NCBI RefSeq assembly: GCF_005048205.1
Contig: NZ_SUMF01000007.1
Span: 1 to 64,000, forward strand
Source of the DNA: Chitiniphilus eburneus
GTDB lineage: Bacteria > Pseudomonadota > Gammaproteobacteria > Burkholderiales > Chitinibacteraceae
Reading direction: 5' to 3'
DNA: 64,000 bases
Position 1 is the first letter of the stretch. Every line of letters begins with the position of its first letter. The position numbers and the translations under genes are program-made. Below the pieces are notes generated by a model that saw only the letters and a program-made list of their open reading frames with translations, had not been told where the DNA came from and ran no database searches. Of this stretch, positions 21,199 to 32,210 are shown in pieces.

Positions 21199-22944
21199 AT
21201 GCGCCAAGCCGAAGAACGTCAGTTCCAGACCTTCGACCAGCAGACCCTGTTCTATCGCCACTGGCCGGCCACACCTGGCACGGTGCCCAGCCGCGCCATC
21301 GTGCTGTTCCACCGGGGCCACGAGCATTCCGGTCGCTTGCAGCACGTGGTGGACGAACTGGAACTGCCAGGGGTGCCGATGTTCGCCTGGGATGCCCGCG
21401 GCCATGGCCGCTCGCCGGGCGAACGTGGCTTCAGCCCCAGCCTGGCGGCATCGGTACGCGATGTGGACGACTTCGTGCGCCATGCGTCCGAGGTATCCGG
21501 CGTCCCCATCGACCAGATCACGGTGATCGCGCAGAGCGTGGGCGCGGTGCTGGTTTCCGCCTGGGTGCACGATTACGCGCCGAAGATACGCGGCATGGTG
21601 CTGGCGTCGCCGGCGTTCCAGGTCAAGCTGTACGTGCCGCTGGCGCGCCCCGGCCTGAGGGCGCTGGAAAAGCTGCGCGGCCGGTTCTTCGTCAACAGCT
21701 ACGTCAAGGCGAAATTCCTCACGCACGACCCGGAACGCATCGCCTCCTACGACAGCGATCCGCTGATTACGCGGCCCATCGCATCGCACATCCTGCTGGC
21801 GCTGTACGAAGCCGCCGAGCGCGTGGTGGCCGACGCGGGCGCGATCACCGTACCGACGCAACTGCTCATCTCCGGCGCCGACTGGGTGGTACACCACGCG
21901 CCGCAGCACGCGTTCTTCGACCGCCTGGGCAGCGCAGTCAAGGAAAAGCACGTACTGGAAGGCTTCTACCATGACACGCTGGGCGAACTGGACCGCAAGC
22001 AAGCGTTCGATCTGATCCGTGGCTTCCTGGACCGGCTCTACGCCACCCCCGCGCCGCAACCGGACTACGCAATCGCCGACCGCCACGGCTATACCGCGCA
22101 CGAATACCGCACGCTGCAACAGACCTTGCCGCCGCTGTCGCCCAAGGCGATCTACTACGGCCTGACCCGGCTCAACATGCGCTCGCTGGGCAGCCTGTCG
22201 CATGGCATCAAACTGGGGCTGGAAACCGGCTTCGATTCCGGCAGCACGCTGGATTATGTGTATCGCAACCAGGTGCAGGGCCACACACCGCTGGGCCGGC
22301 TGGCGGACCGTATCTACCTGGACAGCATCGGCTGGCGCGGCATCCGCGTGCGCAAGCAGCACCTGGAGCAACTGATCCAGGACGCCGCCGCGCGGCTGAA
22401 GGAAAGCGGCGAATCGATCCGCGTGGTGGACATCGCCGCCGGGCACGGCCGCTACGTACTGGATGCGCTGGCGAAAGTGCCCGATGCAGAGCAGATCCTG
22501 CTGCGCGACTACAGCCCGATCAACGTCGAAGCCGGTGGCCGGCTGATCGCCGAGCGCGGGCTGGGGCACAAGGTCAGCTTCGTTCAGGGCGATGCGTTCG
22601 ATCGCGCCAGCCTGTCCACGCTGGCGCCGCGCCCCACGCTGGCCATCGTTTCCGGCCTGTATGAGCTGTTCCCCGACAATCCGCCGATCCTGGCCTCGCT
22701 CAAGGGCCTGGCCGACGCCGTGCCACCGGGCGGTTACCTGGTCTACACCAACCAGCCGTGGCACCCGCAACTGGAAATGATCGCCCGCGCGCTGACCAGC
22801 CACCGCGACGGCAAGCCCTGGATCATGCGCCGCCGCACGCAGGCCGAGATGGATGCACTGGTGGAGGCCGCCGGCTTTCGCAAGCTGGCCCAGCGTATCG
22901 ACCAGTGGGGGATTTTCAGCGTGGCGCTGGCGCAGCGCGCCTAG
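21199..22944 (+). CDS. alpha/beta hydrolase fused to SAM-dependent methyltransferase (YnbC-like)
   Basis: A 581-aa soluble fusion. Residues about 15-290 form a lysophospholipase/monoglyceride-lipase-type hydrolase: oxyanion region LFHRGHEHSGR, nucleophile AQSVGA, acid SGADWVVH, base YHDTLGE. Residues about 330-580 are a class I methyltransferase with VVDIAAGHGRYV as the SAM site. The start ATG 21199 is preceded by AAGGAG; an in-frame ATG at 21172 lacks this. E. coli YnbC has the same two-domain layout in the same position. The joint substrate is unknown; a lipid that is deacylated and methylated is plausible. Confidence 0.88.
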   Translation: MRQAEERQFQTFDQQTLFYRHWPATPGTVPSRAIVLFHRGHEHSGRLQHVVDELELPGVPMFAWDARGHGRSPGERGFSPSLAASVRDVDDFVRHASEVSGVPIDQITVIAQSVGAVLVSAWVHDYAPKIRGMVLASPAFQVKLYVPLARPGLRALEKLRGRFFVNSYVKAKFLTHDPERIASYDSDPLITRPIASHILLALYEAAERVVADAGAITVPTQLLISGADWVVHHAPQHAFFDRLGSAVKEKHVLEGFYHDTLGELDRKQAFDLIRGFLDRLYATPAPQPDYAIADRHGYTAHEYRTLQQTLPPLSPKAIYYGLTRLNMRSLGSLSHGIKLGLETGFDSGSTLDYVYRNQVQGHTPLGRLADRIYLDSIGWRGIRVRKQHLEQLIQDAAARLKESGESIRVVDIAAGHGRYVLDALAKVPDAEQILLRDYSPINVEAGGRLIAERGLGHKVSFVQGDAFDRASLSTLAPRPTLAIVSGLYELFPDNPPILASLKGLADAVPPGGYLVYTNQPWHPQLEMIARALTSHRDGKPWIMRRRTQAEMDALVEAAGFRKLAQRIDQWGIFSVALAQRA

Positions 22945-22968
22945 TGCCTGAATACCCACACATGACAA

Positions 22969-23346
22969 GCCACTTGGAGCAAGCCCCCGGCAAAGCCGGG
23001 TGCTCGGCATCCTTGGAATGCCGGCACCGGCGCTCCTTGTTTCATCCCACTCCCCCCGCACGCGCCGGCAAGGATGGGCAACCATTGCCGGTAGGCCATC
23101 TGGAGCAAGCCCCCGGCAAAGCCGGGTGCTCGGCATCCGTGGAATGCCGGCTCCGGCGCTCCTTGTTTCATCCCACTCCCCCCGCGCGCGCCGGCAAGGA
23201 TGAGCAACCATTGCCGGTAGGCCATCTGGAGCAAGCCCCCGGCAAAGCCGGGTGCTCGGCATCCGTGGAATGCCGGCTCCGGCGCTGCTTGTTTCATCCC
23301 ACTCCCCCCGCCCTCGCCGCCGCGAGGGAGCCTCGCTTTGCTCGGG
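22969..23346 (+). repeat. three tandem 126-bp repeats in the operon gap
   Basis: The units start at 22969, 23095 and 23221 and are each exactly 126 bp. Units 1 and 2 are almost identical. Unit 3 diverges in its last 40 bp into the tail also seen in the solitary copy at 20181-20303. Each unit carries a perfect CCCGGC-AAA-GCCGGG hairpin and further inverted repeats, so RNA from this gap would fold strongly. As 126 is 42 codons, the repeat stays open on the minus strand, but I do not credit a protein. The next 144 bp up to 23490 hold nothing recognisable. Confidence 0.9.
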
Positions 23347-23490
23347 GGTTCGGAATGAGCCCATGGCTGATACATGAGCCATCCAGAACAGGCCATGGCG
23401 AAGGCGGAGGTAAAACGGTGCTGTGCATGCAATGGGGCTTCCTGATCGATTCCACTGACTCCGCTCTTACCATCGCGAAGAGGATGCGCT

Positions 23491-24876
23491 TTGCCGGGAC
23501 ATATCCGATCCATGTCTGCTGATCCGTTGATGCAAACCCCGCCGCTTGCGGCATCGGCCGCTGCCCGGCAGTGGCGGCGTGCGTTGTTGTGGCTGCTGTT
23601 CCTCGGGCCGTTCTTTTTCGGCGCCTATGGCTTTGCCAACTGGTACACCGCGCAATTGCCGCAGGTATCCAGCCTGGTCTACGGCTGGGAGCGGCATATC
23701 CCGTTCTGGCCGTGGACCATCGTGCCGTACTGGAGCATCGACCTGCTGTATGCGGCTTCGCTATTCCTGTGCCTGGACCGGCGCGAACTCGATACCCACG
23801 CGCTGCGGCTGGCGGCGGCGACCGCCGTGTCGGTGGCCGGCTTCCTGCTGTTTCCGCTGCGCTTCTCCTTTGTCCGCCCCGATACCCACGGGGTATTCGG
23901 CGCACTGTTCGACTCACTGGCCACGTTCGATCTGCCGTACAACCAGGCACCGTCGCTGCATATCTCGCTGCTCTGGCTGTTGTGGCTGCGCTATGCCGCA
24001 CACACCCCGGCGCGCTGGCGACCGTTGCTGCATGGCTGGTTCTTCCTGATCGGGCTATCGGTGCTGACCACCTGGCAACATCACTTCATCGACGTGGTCA
24101 GCGGGCTGGTCGTCGGCGTGATCATTGCCTATGCCCTGCCGATGGTGCCGCATGGCTGGCCGCGCTGGCAGAGCGCCGACGTCGCCCGGGCGCGCCTGCT
24201 GGGCGCCTGCTATGCCGGTGGCGCGGCGGTGCTGTGCCTGCCCGCGCTGCTCTGGGGCGGCTGGAACTGGCTGCTGTCCTGGCCTTCGCTGGCGCTGGCG
24301 TTGCTGGCAGCGGGCTATCTGCACGCCGGCCCGGCGATATTCCAGAAGGATGCGAATGGGTGCCAGACGCTGGCGGCGTGGCTGCTGCTGACACCGCACC
24401 GGCTGGCCGCCTGGCTGTCGTTCCGCCTGTATCGGCCCCGCCTGACACGGCTGGCGCGCGTCACCGACGATGTCTGGCTCGGCTGCCACCCCGACGCCGC
24501 CGCGCTGGCCCAGGCCGGCAGCGTACTCGACGTGTGCGGCGAACTGTCACGCAGCCGCGCCGTGGCCGGTCGGCCATACGCCGCCGTGCCGCTGCTCGAC
24601 CTGTTGCCGCCCAACCCGGCCGAACTGGCGCAGGCAGTGGCCCAGCTCGAACGGATGCGACAGGCGCAGGGTCCGGTACTGGTCCATTGCGCGCTCGGGC
24701 TATCGCGCAGTGCCACGGTGGTGGCGGCATGGCTGGTGGCCAGCGGCCGCGCCGCCAACATCACGCAAGCGGTACGCGACTTGCGCGCCTGCCATCCCGC
24801 CGTCGTACTCCATCCCACCCACCTCGGCGTGCTGGAACAGGCCACGCCGGCCATCGCCGCACGAGATATCGCATGA
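23491..24876 (+). CDS. PAP2/Aur1-like membrane domain fused to dual-specificity phosphatase (YnbD-like)
   Basis: A 461-aa protein. The N-terminal 300 residues hold about eight membrane helices with PAP2-type motifs: APSLHISLLW and WQHHFIDVVSG. These resemble the Aur1/sphingomyelin-synthase branch more than classical lipid phosphatases, since the Lys and Arg of motifs 1 and 3 are missing. The C-terminus (about 315-455) is a dual-specificity phosphatase with active site HCALGLSRS. The start at TTG 23491 has a well-spaced AGAGG site; ATG 23512 is an alternative. E. coli YnbD has the same fusion as I recall. The stop overlaps the next start. Confidence 0.85.
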   Translation: MPGHIRSMSADPLMQTPPLAASAAARQWRRALLWLLFLGPFFFGAYGFANWYTAQLPQVSSLVYGWERHIPFWPWTIVPYWSIDLLYAASLFLCLDRRELDTHALRLAAATAVSVAGFLLFPLRFSFVRPDTHGVFGALFDSLATFDLPYNQAPSLHISLLWLLWLRYAAHTPARWRPLLHGWFFLIGLSVLTTWQHHFIDVVSGLVVGVIIAYALPMVPHGWPRWQSADVARARLLGACYAGGAAVLCLPALLWGGWNWLLSWPSLALALLAAGYLHAGPAIFQKDANGCQTLAAWLLLTPHRLAAWLSFRLYRPRLTRLARVTDDVWLGCHPDAAALAQAGSVLDVCGELSRSRAVAGRPYAAVPLLDLLPPNPAELAQAVAQLERMRQAQGPVLVHCALGLSRSATVVAAWLVASGRAANITQAVRDLRACHPAVVLHPTHLGVLEQATPAIAARDIA

Positions 24877-25307
24877 ACGATGCCGCCCAGGCGCATCCCA
24901 CCGCCGGCCAGGTGCTGATCGCGCTGCTGGCCACCTGCGCCCGGCTAGGCTGGCTGACGCTGGCGTTGACCCTGCACGCCGGCTGGCTGCTGGGCACGGC
25001 AACGCCCGGCCCGTTGCGCGGCACAATGAGCGTGGTGCTGGTGCTTGGCCTGGGTGCCCAGTATCTGGCGGCACGCCTTGCCCTCGACGCCCGGCTGTTC
25101 CGCGCCCTGTATCGGCCCGAAGCGGATGCGGCGATATTCGATCAGGCGCTGGCCGAGCTGTTCGGCCGGCCGCTGCCCGAATCCGGCGTGCGCCCCCTCG
25201 CCGAACGCTGGCACGGCACGCGCCGGCTGATCCGGCGCTTCATGGTGCTGTGCGCCGTACAGGCAGCGCTCTGGAGCATCGGCCTGCTGCTCCATGCCTG
25301 GATGTAG
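24873..25307 (+). CDS. small membrane protein at the end of the lipid operon, unknown function
   Basis: A 144-aa protein whose ATG overlaps the stop of the preceding phosphatase fusion (ATGA), so it is very likely translated with it. Hydrophobic segments lie at about 12-38, 45-68 and 117-142. A soluble loop between segments two and three carries ALYRPEADAAIFDQALAELFG. I recognise no family. Its position suggests a role as a small partner of the membrane enzymes in this operon. Confidence 0.75.
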   Translation: MNDAAQAHPTAGQVLIALLATCARLGWLTLALTLHAGWLLGTATPGPLRGTMSVVLVLGLGAQYLAARLALDARLFRALYRPEADAAIFDQALAELFGRPLPESGVRPLAERWHGTRRLIRRFMVLCAVQAALWSIGLLLHAWM

Positions 25308-25420
25308 AACACCTGACCAATGCGCCCATGCTGCCGGAAAAAGCCGCCCACTTGCACACCGCGCAAGCCTTGTTGCGCGCATCCGCTATCATGGCGACTG
25401 TCGCCCCACGGAACCCCACC

Positions 25421-26080
25421 ATGACCATCCGCGCCTTTGCCTTCGACCTCGATGGCACCCTTGTCGATTCGATTGCCGACCTTGCCCGTGCCGCCAACGC
25501 CGCCCGCGCCGACCTGGGGCTGCCACCGCTGGCCGAGGAAGTCGTCCAGGGCTTCGTCGGCGACGGCGCCGCCAGCCTGGTCGCGCGGACGCTGGCCGGC
25601 GAGCACGATGCCAACTGGCACGGCACGCCACAACAACAGCAGGCGATGGAACGTTTCGACGTGCACTACAAGGCCGGCCTGACCATCGCCACCCGTTTCT
25701 ATCCCGAAGTGCAGGAAACGCTGCATTCGCTGCACGAGCTGGAATACCCGCTGGCCATCGTGACCAACAAGCCGGAGCGCTACACCCTGCCGCTGTTGCG
25801 CGAGCTGGGTATTTCCGAGCGCTTCGACGTGATCGTCGCCGGCGACACGCTGGCGGAGAAAAAGCCATCGCCGCTGCCGTTGCAACACGTGCTGGACAAG
25901 CTGGGCCTGGCGCCCGCGCAGTTACTGATGGTGGGCGATTCGAAGAACGACGTGCTGGCCGCCAAGGCTGCGGGCGCACCCTCGGTGCTGGTCAGCTACG
26001 GCTACGGCCAGGACGTGCACGAGATGGGCGCGGATCACGTGATCCGTTTCTTCTCGGAAGTGCTGGAATTCATCGATTGA
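25421..26080 (+). CDS. gph: phosphoglycolate phosphatase
   Basis: A 219-aa HAD-superfamily phosphatase that removes 2-phosphoglycolate. Motifs: FDLDGTLVDS (residues 8-17, nucleophile Asp), IVTNKP (motif 2), KKPSPLP (motif 3 Lys) and GDSKNDVLAAKAAG (motif 4). The start MTIRAFAFDLDGTL at 25421 is standard; an in-frame ATG at 25391 would add ten residues. It follows the lipid operon by 113 bp on the same strand. Confidence 0.93.
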   Translation: MTIRAFAFDLDGTLVDSIADLARAANAARADLGLPPLAEEVVQGFVGDGAASLVARTLAGEHDANWHGTPQQQQAMERFDVHYKAGLTIATRFYPEVQETLHSLHELEYPLAIVTNKPERYTLPLLRELGISERFDVIVAGDTLAEKKPSPLPLQHVLDKLGLAPAQLLMVGDSKNDVLAAKAAGAPSVLVSYGYGQDVHEMGADHVIRFFSEVLEFID

Positions 26081-26185
26081 GCCGGTTGGCTCATCCATCC
26101 CCGGGGGGCAAAAGGCGCGGTAAACCACCGCGCCAGTCCCTCACCTGCCTTAGCCCCGAACGCCGCCTGCCAGCGACGCCACGCA

Positions 26186-26456
26186 CCTAGGGCGAATCGA
26201 CCTTCAAACATGGGATGCGTTGGTTAGTGGGCCGGGTGGCTGCACGAAGCGCGGTGCCGCAGAGAGCCTTCCTCTCTGCAAGCCGTGCGACAAAGCAGAC
26301 ATCGGCCCACGGGCCAACCCGAAGGGAAGGAAGAAGGCCGGCGCAGCGCTGCGTTGTGCCTCGCTCGTGGGGATCACCCCACTTCCCTCGGCACGCCTTG
26401 CCCTGCATCCGGCCTTCTTCCTTTGCACCCACGTTTAAAGGTCGATTCGCCCTAGG
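26186..26456. mobile_element. MITE-like element with 29-bp terminal inverted repeats
   Basis: The left end (26186-26214, CCTAGGGCGAATCGACC...) and the inverted right end (26428-26456) match at 27 of 29 positions. Read as GGGCGAATCG...CGATTCGCCC (26190-26452), it is flanked by TA on both sides, as expected for a TA target duplication. Inner inverted repeats (GCAGAGAG/CTCTCTGC near 26270; GAAGAAGGCCGG/CCGGCCTTCTTC at about 26330 and 26409) give a nested hairpin structure. There is no transposase. It fills the gap between the convergent gph and oxidoreductase genes. Confidence 0.78.
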
Positions 26457-26463
26457 TCCGGCC

Positions 26464-27480
26464 TCAGAAAGCAAACGGTCGCGGTGTTCCAGCCAGTTGC
26501 TCGCGCGCCTCGGCAACAATCTCGAACGAGCGCAGCCGCGCCGCGTGATCGTGGATCTGGCCAGTGACCATCAACTCGTCGGCGCCGGTGTCGGCGATGA
26601 AATCGGCCAGACCCTGGCGGACCGTCTCCGGCGAGCCGACCACGGCGCAGGCCAGCGCGTGCGCCACGCCGGCGCGTTCGGCCTCCGACCAGTCGGCGGG
26701 ATCGCAGTCGGACGGTGCCCGCAGCGGGCCCGGCTGGCCGCGCCGCAGGTTGATGAACTGCTGTTGCAGCGACAGGAACAACCGTTGCGCCTCGTCGTCA
26801 CTGTCGGCGGCGAACACGTTGATGCCCAGCATCACATGGGGCTTCGGCCACGCGGCGGAGGGCCGGAACTGGCCACGATACATGTCGATCGCCGCCATCA
26901 GGTAGTCCGGTGCAAAGTGCGAGGCAAAAGCGAACGGCATCCCGAGCGATGCGGCAAGCTGCGCGCTGAACAGGCTGGAGCCGAGCAGCCAGATCGGCAC
27001 GTCCAGCCCGGCCCCGGGTACGGCGCGCACCGCCTGCCCCGGCGCGGCCGGCGCGAAATAACCCTGCAACTCCAGCACATCCTGCGGAAACGTCTCCGCG
27101 CTCATCGTCATTTCGCGGCGCAGCGCACGCGCGGTACGCTGGTCGGTGCCGGGCGCGCGGCCCAGGCCCAGATCGATCCGGCCGGGGTACAACGACGCCA
27201 GCGTGCCGAATTGCTCGGCCACCACCAGCGGCGCGTGGTTGGGCAGCATCACGCCACCCGAGCCGACGCGGATGGTGGATGTGCCACCCGCCACGTGACC
27301 GATCAGCACCGCGGTGGCCGAACTGCCGATGCCGCTCATATTGTGGTGCTCGGCCAGCCAGAAGCGCCGGTAACCCAGACTTTCCACATGGCGCGCCAAG
27401 TCCAGCGTGTTGCGGAATGCCTGGGCGGCATCGCCCCCGGCAACGATGGGGGCAAGGTCGAGAACGGAAAACGGGATCAT
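26464..27480 (-). CDS. luciferase-like (LLM class) flavin-dependent oxidoreductase
   Basis: A 338-aa bacterial-luciferase-fold protein (TIM barrel, FMN/F420-type), close in pattern to E. coli Yhb[83 protein letters not shown] 27480 has an AGGAG site upstream; earlier in-frame sequence is not conserved. The substrate is unknown. The right MITE end lies eight bases beyond its stop. Confidence 0.88.
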   Translation of the reverse strand: MIPFSVLDLAPIVAGGDAAQAFRNTLDLARHVESLGYRRFWLAEHHNMSGIGSSATAVLIGHVAGGTSTIRVGSGGVMLPNHAPLVVAEQFGTLASLYPGRIDLGLGRAPGTDQRTARALRREMTMSAETFPQDVLELQGYFAPAAPGQAVRAVPGAGLDVPIWLLGSSLFSAQLAASLGMPFAFASHFAPDYLMAAIDMYRGQFRPSAAWPKPHVMLGINVFAADSDDEAQRLFLSLQQQFINLRRGQPGPLRAPSDCDPADWSEAERAGVAHALACAVVGSPETVRQGLADFIADTGADELMVTGQIHDHAARLRSFEIVAEAREQLAGTPRPFAF

Positions 27481-27640
27481 GGCGGCTCCTGGCCGGGTGC
27501 GCGCCGGCCAGGGCCGGGCGCGGCGGAAATCGGGATGACGGACGGGCGGCGCGCCAATGACGATGCCGACACCGGGGGCGTATCGGTCAGATGCGCGCGA
27601 CGCGGCCGATTTCAACGACCACGCGGCGATCGGGAGACCA

Positions 27641-29496
<1,856 letters not shown>

Positions 29497-29504
29497 TCAC
29501 CGGA

Positions 29505-31886
29505 TCAGCGCGACTGGCCGGCCAGGTACAGCCAGGTTTCCACCACGGTGTCGGGGTTGAGCGAGATGGTCTCGATGCCCTCTTCCACCAGCCATTGCGC
29601 AAAATCGGGATGATCGCTCGGCCCCTGGCCGCAGATGCCGATGTATTTGCCCTGGGCGCGGCAGGCGCGGATCGACATCGACAGCATGGCCTTCACCGCA
29701 TCGTTGCGCTCATCGAAGCTGACCGACACCGGGCCGCCGGAATCGCGGTCGATCCCCAGCGTGAGTTGTGTCATGTCGTTGGAGCCGATCGAGAAGCCGT
29801 CGAAGTGTTGCAGGAACTGCTCGGCCAGCACCGCGTTGGCGGGAATCTCGCACATCATGATCACGCGCAGGCCGTTTTCGCCCCGCTTCAGACCATTGGC
29901 CGCCAGCAGGTCGATCACGTCGGACGCTTCTTTCACGGTGCGCACGAACGGGATCATCACCTCCACGTTGACCAGCCCCATGCCGTCGCGCACTTTTTTC
30001 ATGGCGCGGCATTCCAGTTCGAAGCAGTCGCGGAAGCTGGCATCCACGTATCGCGAAGCGCCACGGAACCCGATCATGGGGTTCTCCTCATGCGGCTCGT
30101 ACATCGGCCCGCCCAGCAGGTTGGCGTACTCGTTCGACTTGAAGTCCGACAGCCGCACGATCACCTTCTTGGGCCAGAATGCGGCCGCCAGCGTGGCAAT
30201 GCCCTCGGCCAGCTTGTCGACATAGAAATCGACCGCCGAGCGATACCCCGCCATGCGGTCCTCGACCTGGCCCTTCAGCTCGGCCGGCAAGTTCGGATAC
30301 GCCAGCAACGCCTTGGGGTGGACGCCAATCATGCGGTTGATGATGAATTCCAGCCGCGCCAGCCCCACGCCCTCGCTGGGCAACTGGCAGAACTCGAACG
30401 CCAGTTCCGGGTTGCCGACGTTCATCATCAGCTTGACCGGCGACGGCGGCATCTTTTCCAGCGCCACATCCTGGCGCTCGAACGCCAGCAGCCCCGCATA
30501 CACATTGCCGGTATCGCCCTCGGCGCACGACACGGTGACTTCCTGGCCGTCATGCAGCAGGCGGGTGGCGTCGCCACAGCCGACCACCGCCGGGATGCCC
30601 AGCTCCCGCGCGATGATGGCCGCGTGGCAGGTACGTCCACCGCGATTGGTGACGATGGCCGACGCGCGCTTCATCACCGGCTCCCAGTCGGGGTCGGTCA
30701 TGTCGGACACCAGCACGTCGCCAGGGGCCACCTTGTCCATTTCCGACACGTCGCGGATCACCCGCACCTTGCCCTGGCCGATCTTCTGGCCGATGGCACG
30801 GCCGGTGGTCAGCACGTCGCCGCGTTCCTTCAGGCGGAACTTGGACAATTTCTCGGCCGAGCTTTCCTGTGACTTCACCGTTTCCGGCCGCGCCTGCAGG
30901 ATGTAGAGCTTGCCATCGACGCCGTCGCGGCCCCATTCGATGTCCATCGGGCGCTGGTAGTGCGCCTCGATGATCAGCGCATAGCGCGCCAGCTCCTCGA
31001 CCTCGGCGTCGGTGATCGAGAACTGCCGGCGCTGATCCAGCGGCACGTCCACTGTCCTGACCGACCGCCCGGCACGCGCCTCGGTATCGAACTCCATCTT
31101 GAGCGCCTTGCCGCCCAGGTGCTTGCGCACCAGTGCCGGCCGGCCCGCCTCGAGCGTGGGCTTGTGTACGTAGAACTCATCCGGGTTGACGGCGCCCTGC
31201 ACCACCGTCTCGCCCAGGCCGTACGAAGCAGTGACGAACACCACCTGGTCGAAGCCGGTTTCTGTATCCATCGAGAACATCACGCCGGCCGCGCCCAGGT
31301 CGGAGCGCACCATGCGCTGCACACCGGCCGACAGCGCCACCAGCTTGTGATCGAAACCCTTGTGCACCCGGTAGGCGATGGCACGGTCGTTGTAGAGCGA
31401 GGCGAATACTTCCTTGATCGCGTGCAGCACATTCTCGATGCCGACGATGTTGAGGAAGGTTTCCTGCTGGCCGGCGAACGAAGCGTCCGGCAGATCCTCG
31501 GCAGTCGCCGACGAGCGCACCGCCACGGTGGAATCGCCGCCCAGCAACGCATAGTGCGCGCGGATTTCCGCCTCCAGCGCGGGTGGAAACGGCGTAGCGA
31601 CGATCTGCTCGCGAATCAGCCGGCCGGCCTGCGCCAGCGCCTTTACGTCTTCGACGTCCAGATTGGACAGGACGTCGTCGATCCGGCGCGCCAGGTTGCC
31701 GTGGGCCAGGAACTCGCGATAGCCGTCCGCCGTGGTGGCAAAGCCACCAGGCACCCGCACGCCCTTGGCGTCGAGCTGGGAAATCATCTCGCCCAGGGAA
31801 GCATTCTTGCCCCCGACGCGCTCCACATCGGTCATGCGCAGGTGGGAAAATTCGATTACGTATTGTTCGCTGAGTGTCGGGCTCAT
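29505..31886 (-). CDS. ppsA: phosphoenolpyruvate synthase
   Basis: A 793-aa gluconeogenic enzyme making PEP, AMP and phosphate from pyruvate and ATP. The N-terminal ATP-binding domain ([12 protein letters not shown]) is followed by the swivelling phosphohistidine domain with GGRTCHAA (His421 in this numbering, the same number as in E. coli) and the PEP/pyruvate barrel ([19 protein letters not shown]; terminal [11 protein letters not shown]). The start is ATG 31886. It is divergent from two ppsR copies, the regulators known to act on it. Confidence 0.96.
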   Translation of the reverse strand: MSPTLSEQYVIEFSHLRMTDVERVGGKNASLGEMISQLDAKGVRVPGGFATTADGYREFLAHGNLARRIDDVLSNLDVEDVKALAQAGRLIREQIVATPFPPALEAEIRAHYALLGGDSTVAVRSSATAEDLPDASFAGQQETFLNIVGIENVLHAIKEVFASLYNDRAIAYRVHKGFDHKLVALSAGVQRMVRSDLGAAGVMFSMDTETGFDQVVFVTASYGLGETVVQGAVNPDEFYVHKPTLEAGRPALVRKHLGGKALKMEFDTEARAGRSVRTVDVPLDQRRQFSITDAEVEELARYALIIEAHYQRPMDIEWGRDGVDGKLYILQARPETVKSQESSAEKLSKFRLKERGDVLTTGRAIGQKIGQGKVRVIRDVSEMDKVAPGDVLVSDMTDPDWEPVMKRASAIVTNRGGRTCHAAIIARELGIPAVVGCGDATRLLHDGQEVTVSCAEGDTGNVYAGLLAFERQDVALEKMPPSPVKLMMNVGNPELAFEFCQLPSEGVGLARLEFIINRMIGVHPKALLAYPNLPAELKGQVEDRMAGYRSAVDFYVDKLAEGIATLAAAFWPKKVIVRLSDFKSNEYANLLGGPMYEPHEENPMIGFRGASRYVDASFRDCFELECRAMKKVRDGMGLVNVEVMIPFVRTVKEASDVIDLLAANGLKRGENGLRVIMMCEIPANAVLAEQFLQHFDGFSIGSNDMTQLTLGIDRDSGGPVSVSFDERNDAVKAMLSMSIRACRAQGKYIGICGQGPSDHPDFAQWLVEEGIETISLNPDTVVETWLYLAGQSR

Positions 31887-32210
31887 TACAGGGCCTCTGT
31901 TGCGTTGCAAAAAGATGGTTACCCCATTCTAGGCGGTGAACGGGGAGCGCATAGTGGGGTAATCCTCTATGAATCGAAGCAGATCACGGAATTTGAGCGC
32001 ATCGCGCAAAACCAGTACCGGCGCGCCATTGCGCGGTGACGACCGGAATAGCGCACACCCTTTTCCGGCAATCCGCGCCAAAGGTGAATCGTTCACGCGG
32101 GCGATACCCGGCCCAAACGGTAGGATCGGGGATTTCCCGCTATTGGCAGCCCCGCGACCACCCCTTTATGCTGCCGCGATTGTGCAGCGCAAACACGCAC
32201 GGAGTGACGC
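31887..32210. other. ppsA-ppsR divergent spacer
   Basis: These 324 bp separate the two divergent starts and must carry both promoters. On the minus strand TAGAAT (31931-31926) is a possible ppsA -10 box, without a clear -35 partner. On the plus strand I see no good promoter. There is no small gene with coding signals. Confidence 0.35.

Noticed and set aside
22969-23346. CRISPR array
   Set aside because: The units are 126 bp and near identical over their whole length, with no variable spacers of constant size and no cas genes nearby.
21007-23382. 791-codon minus-strand frame that reads through the 126-bp repeats as a 42-residue repeat
   Set aside because: The frame is open because 126 is divisible by three and the region is GC rich. 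Most of it lies antisense to the YnbC-like gene, and the repeats also occur at another site without the rest of the frame.
26187-26519. 110-codon frame covering the second MITE-like element
   Set aside because: The frame starts inside the oxidoreductase gene and spans the terminal repeats; it looks like chance translation of a non-coding repeat.
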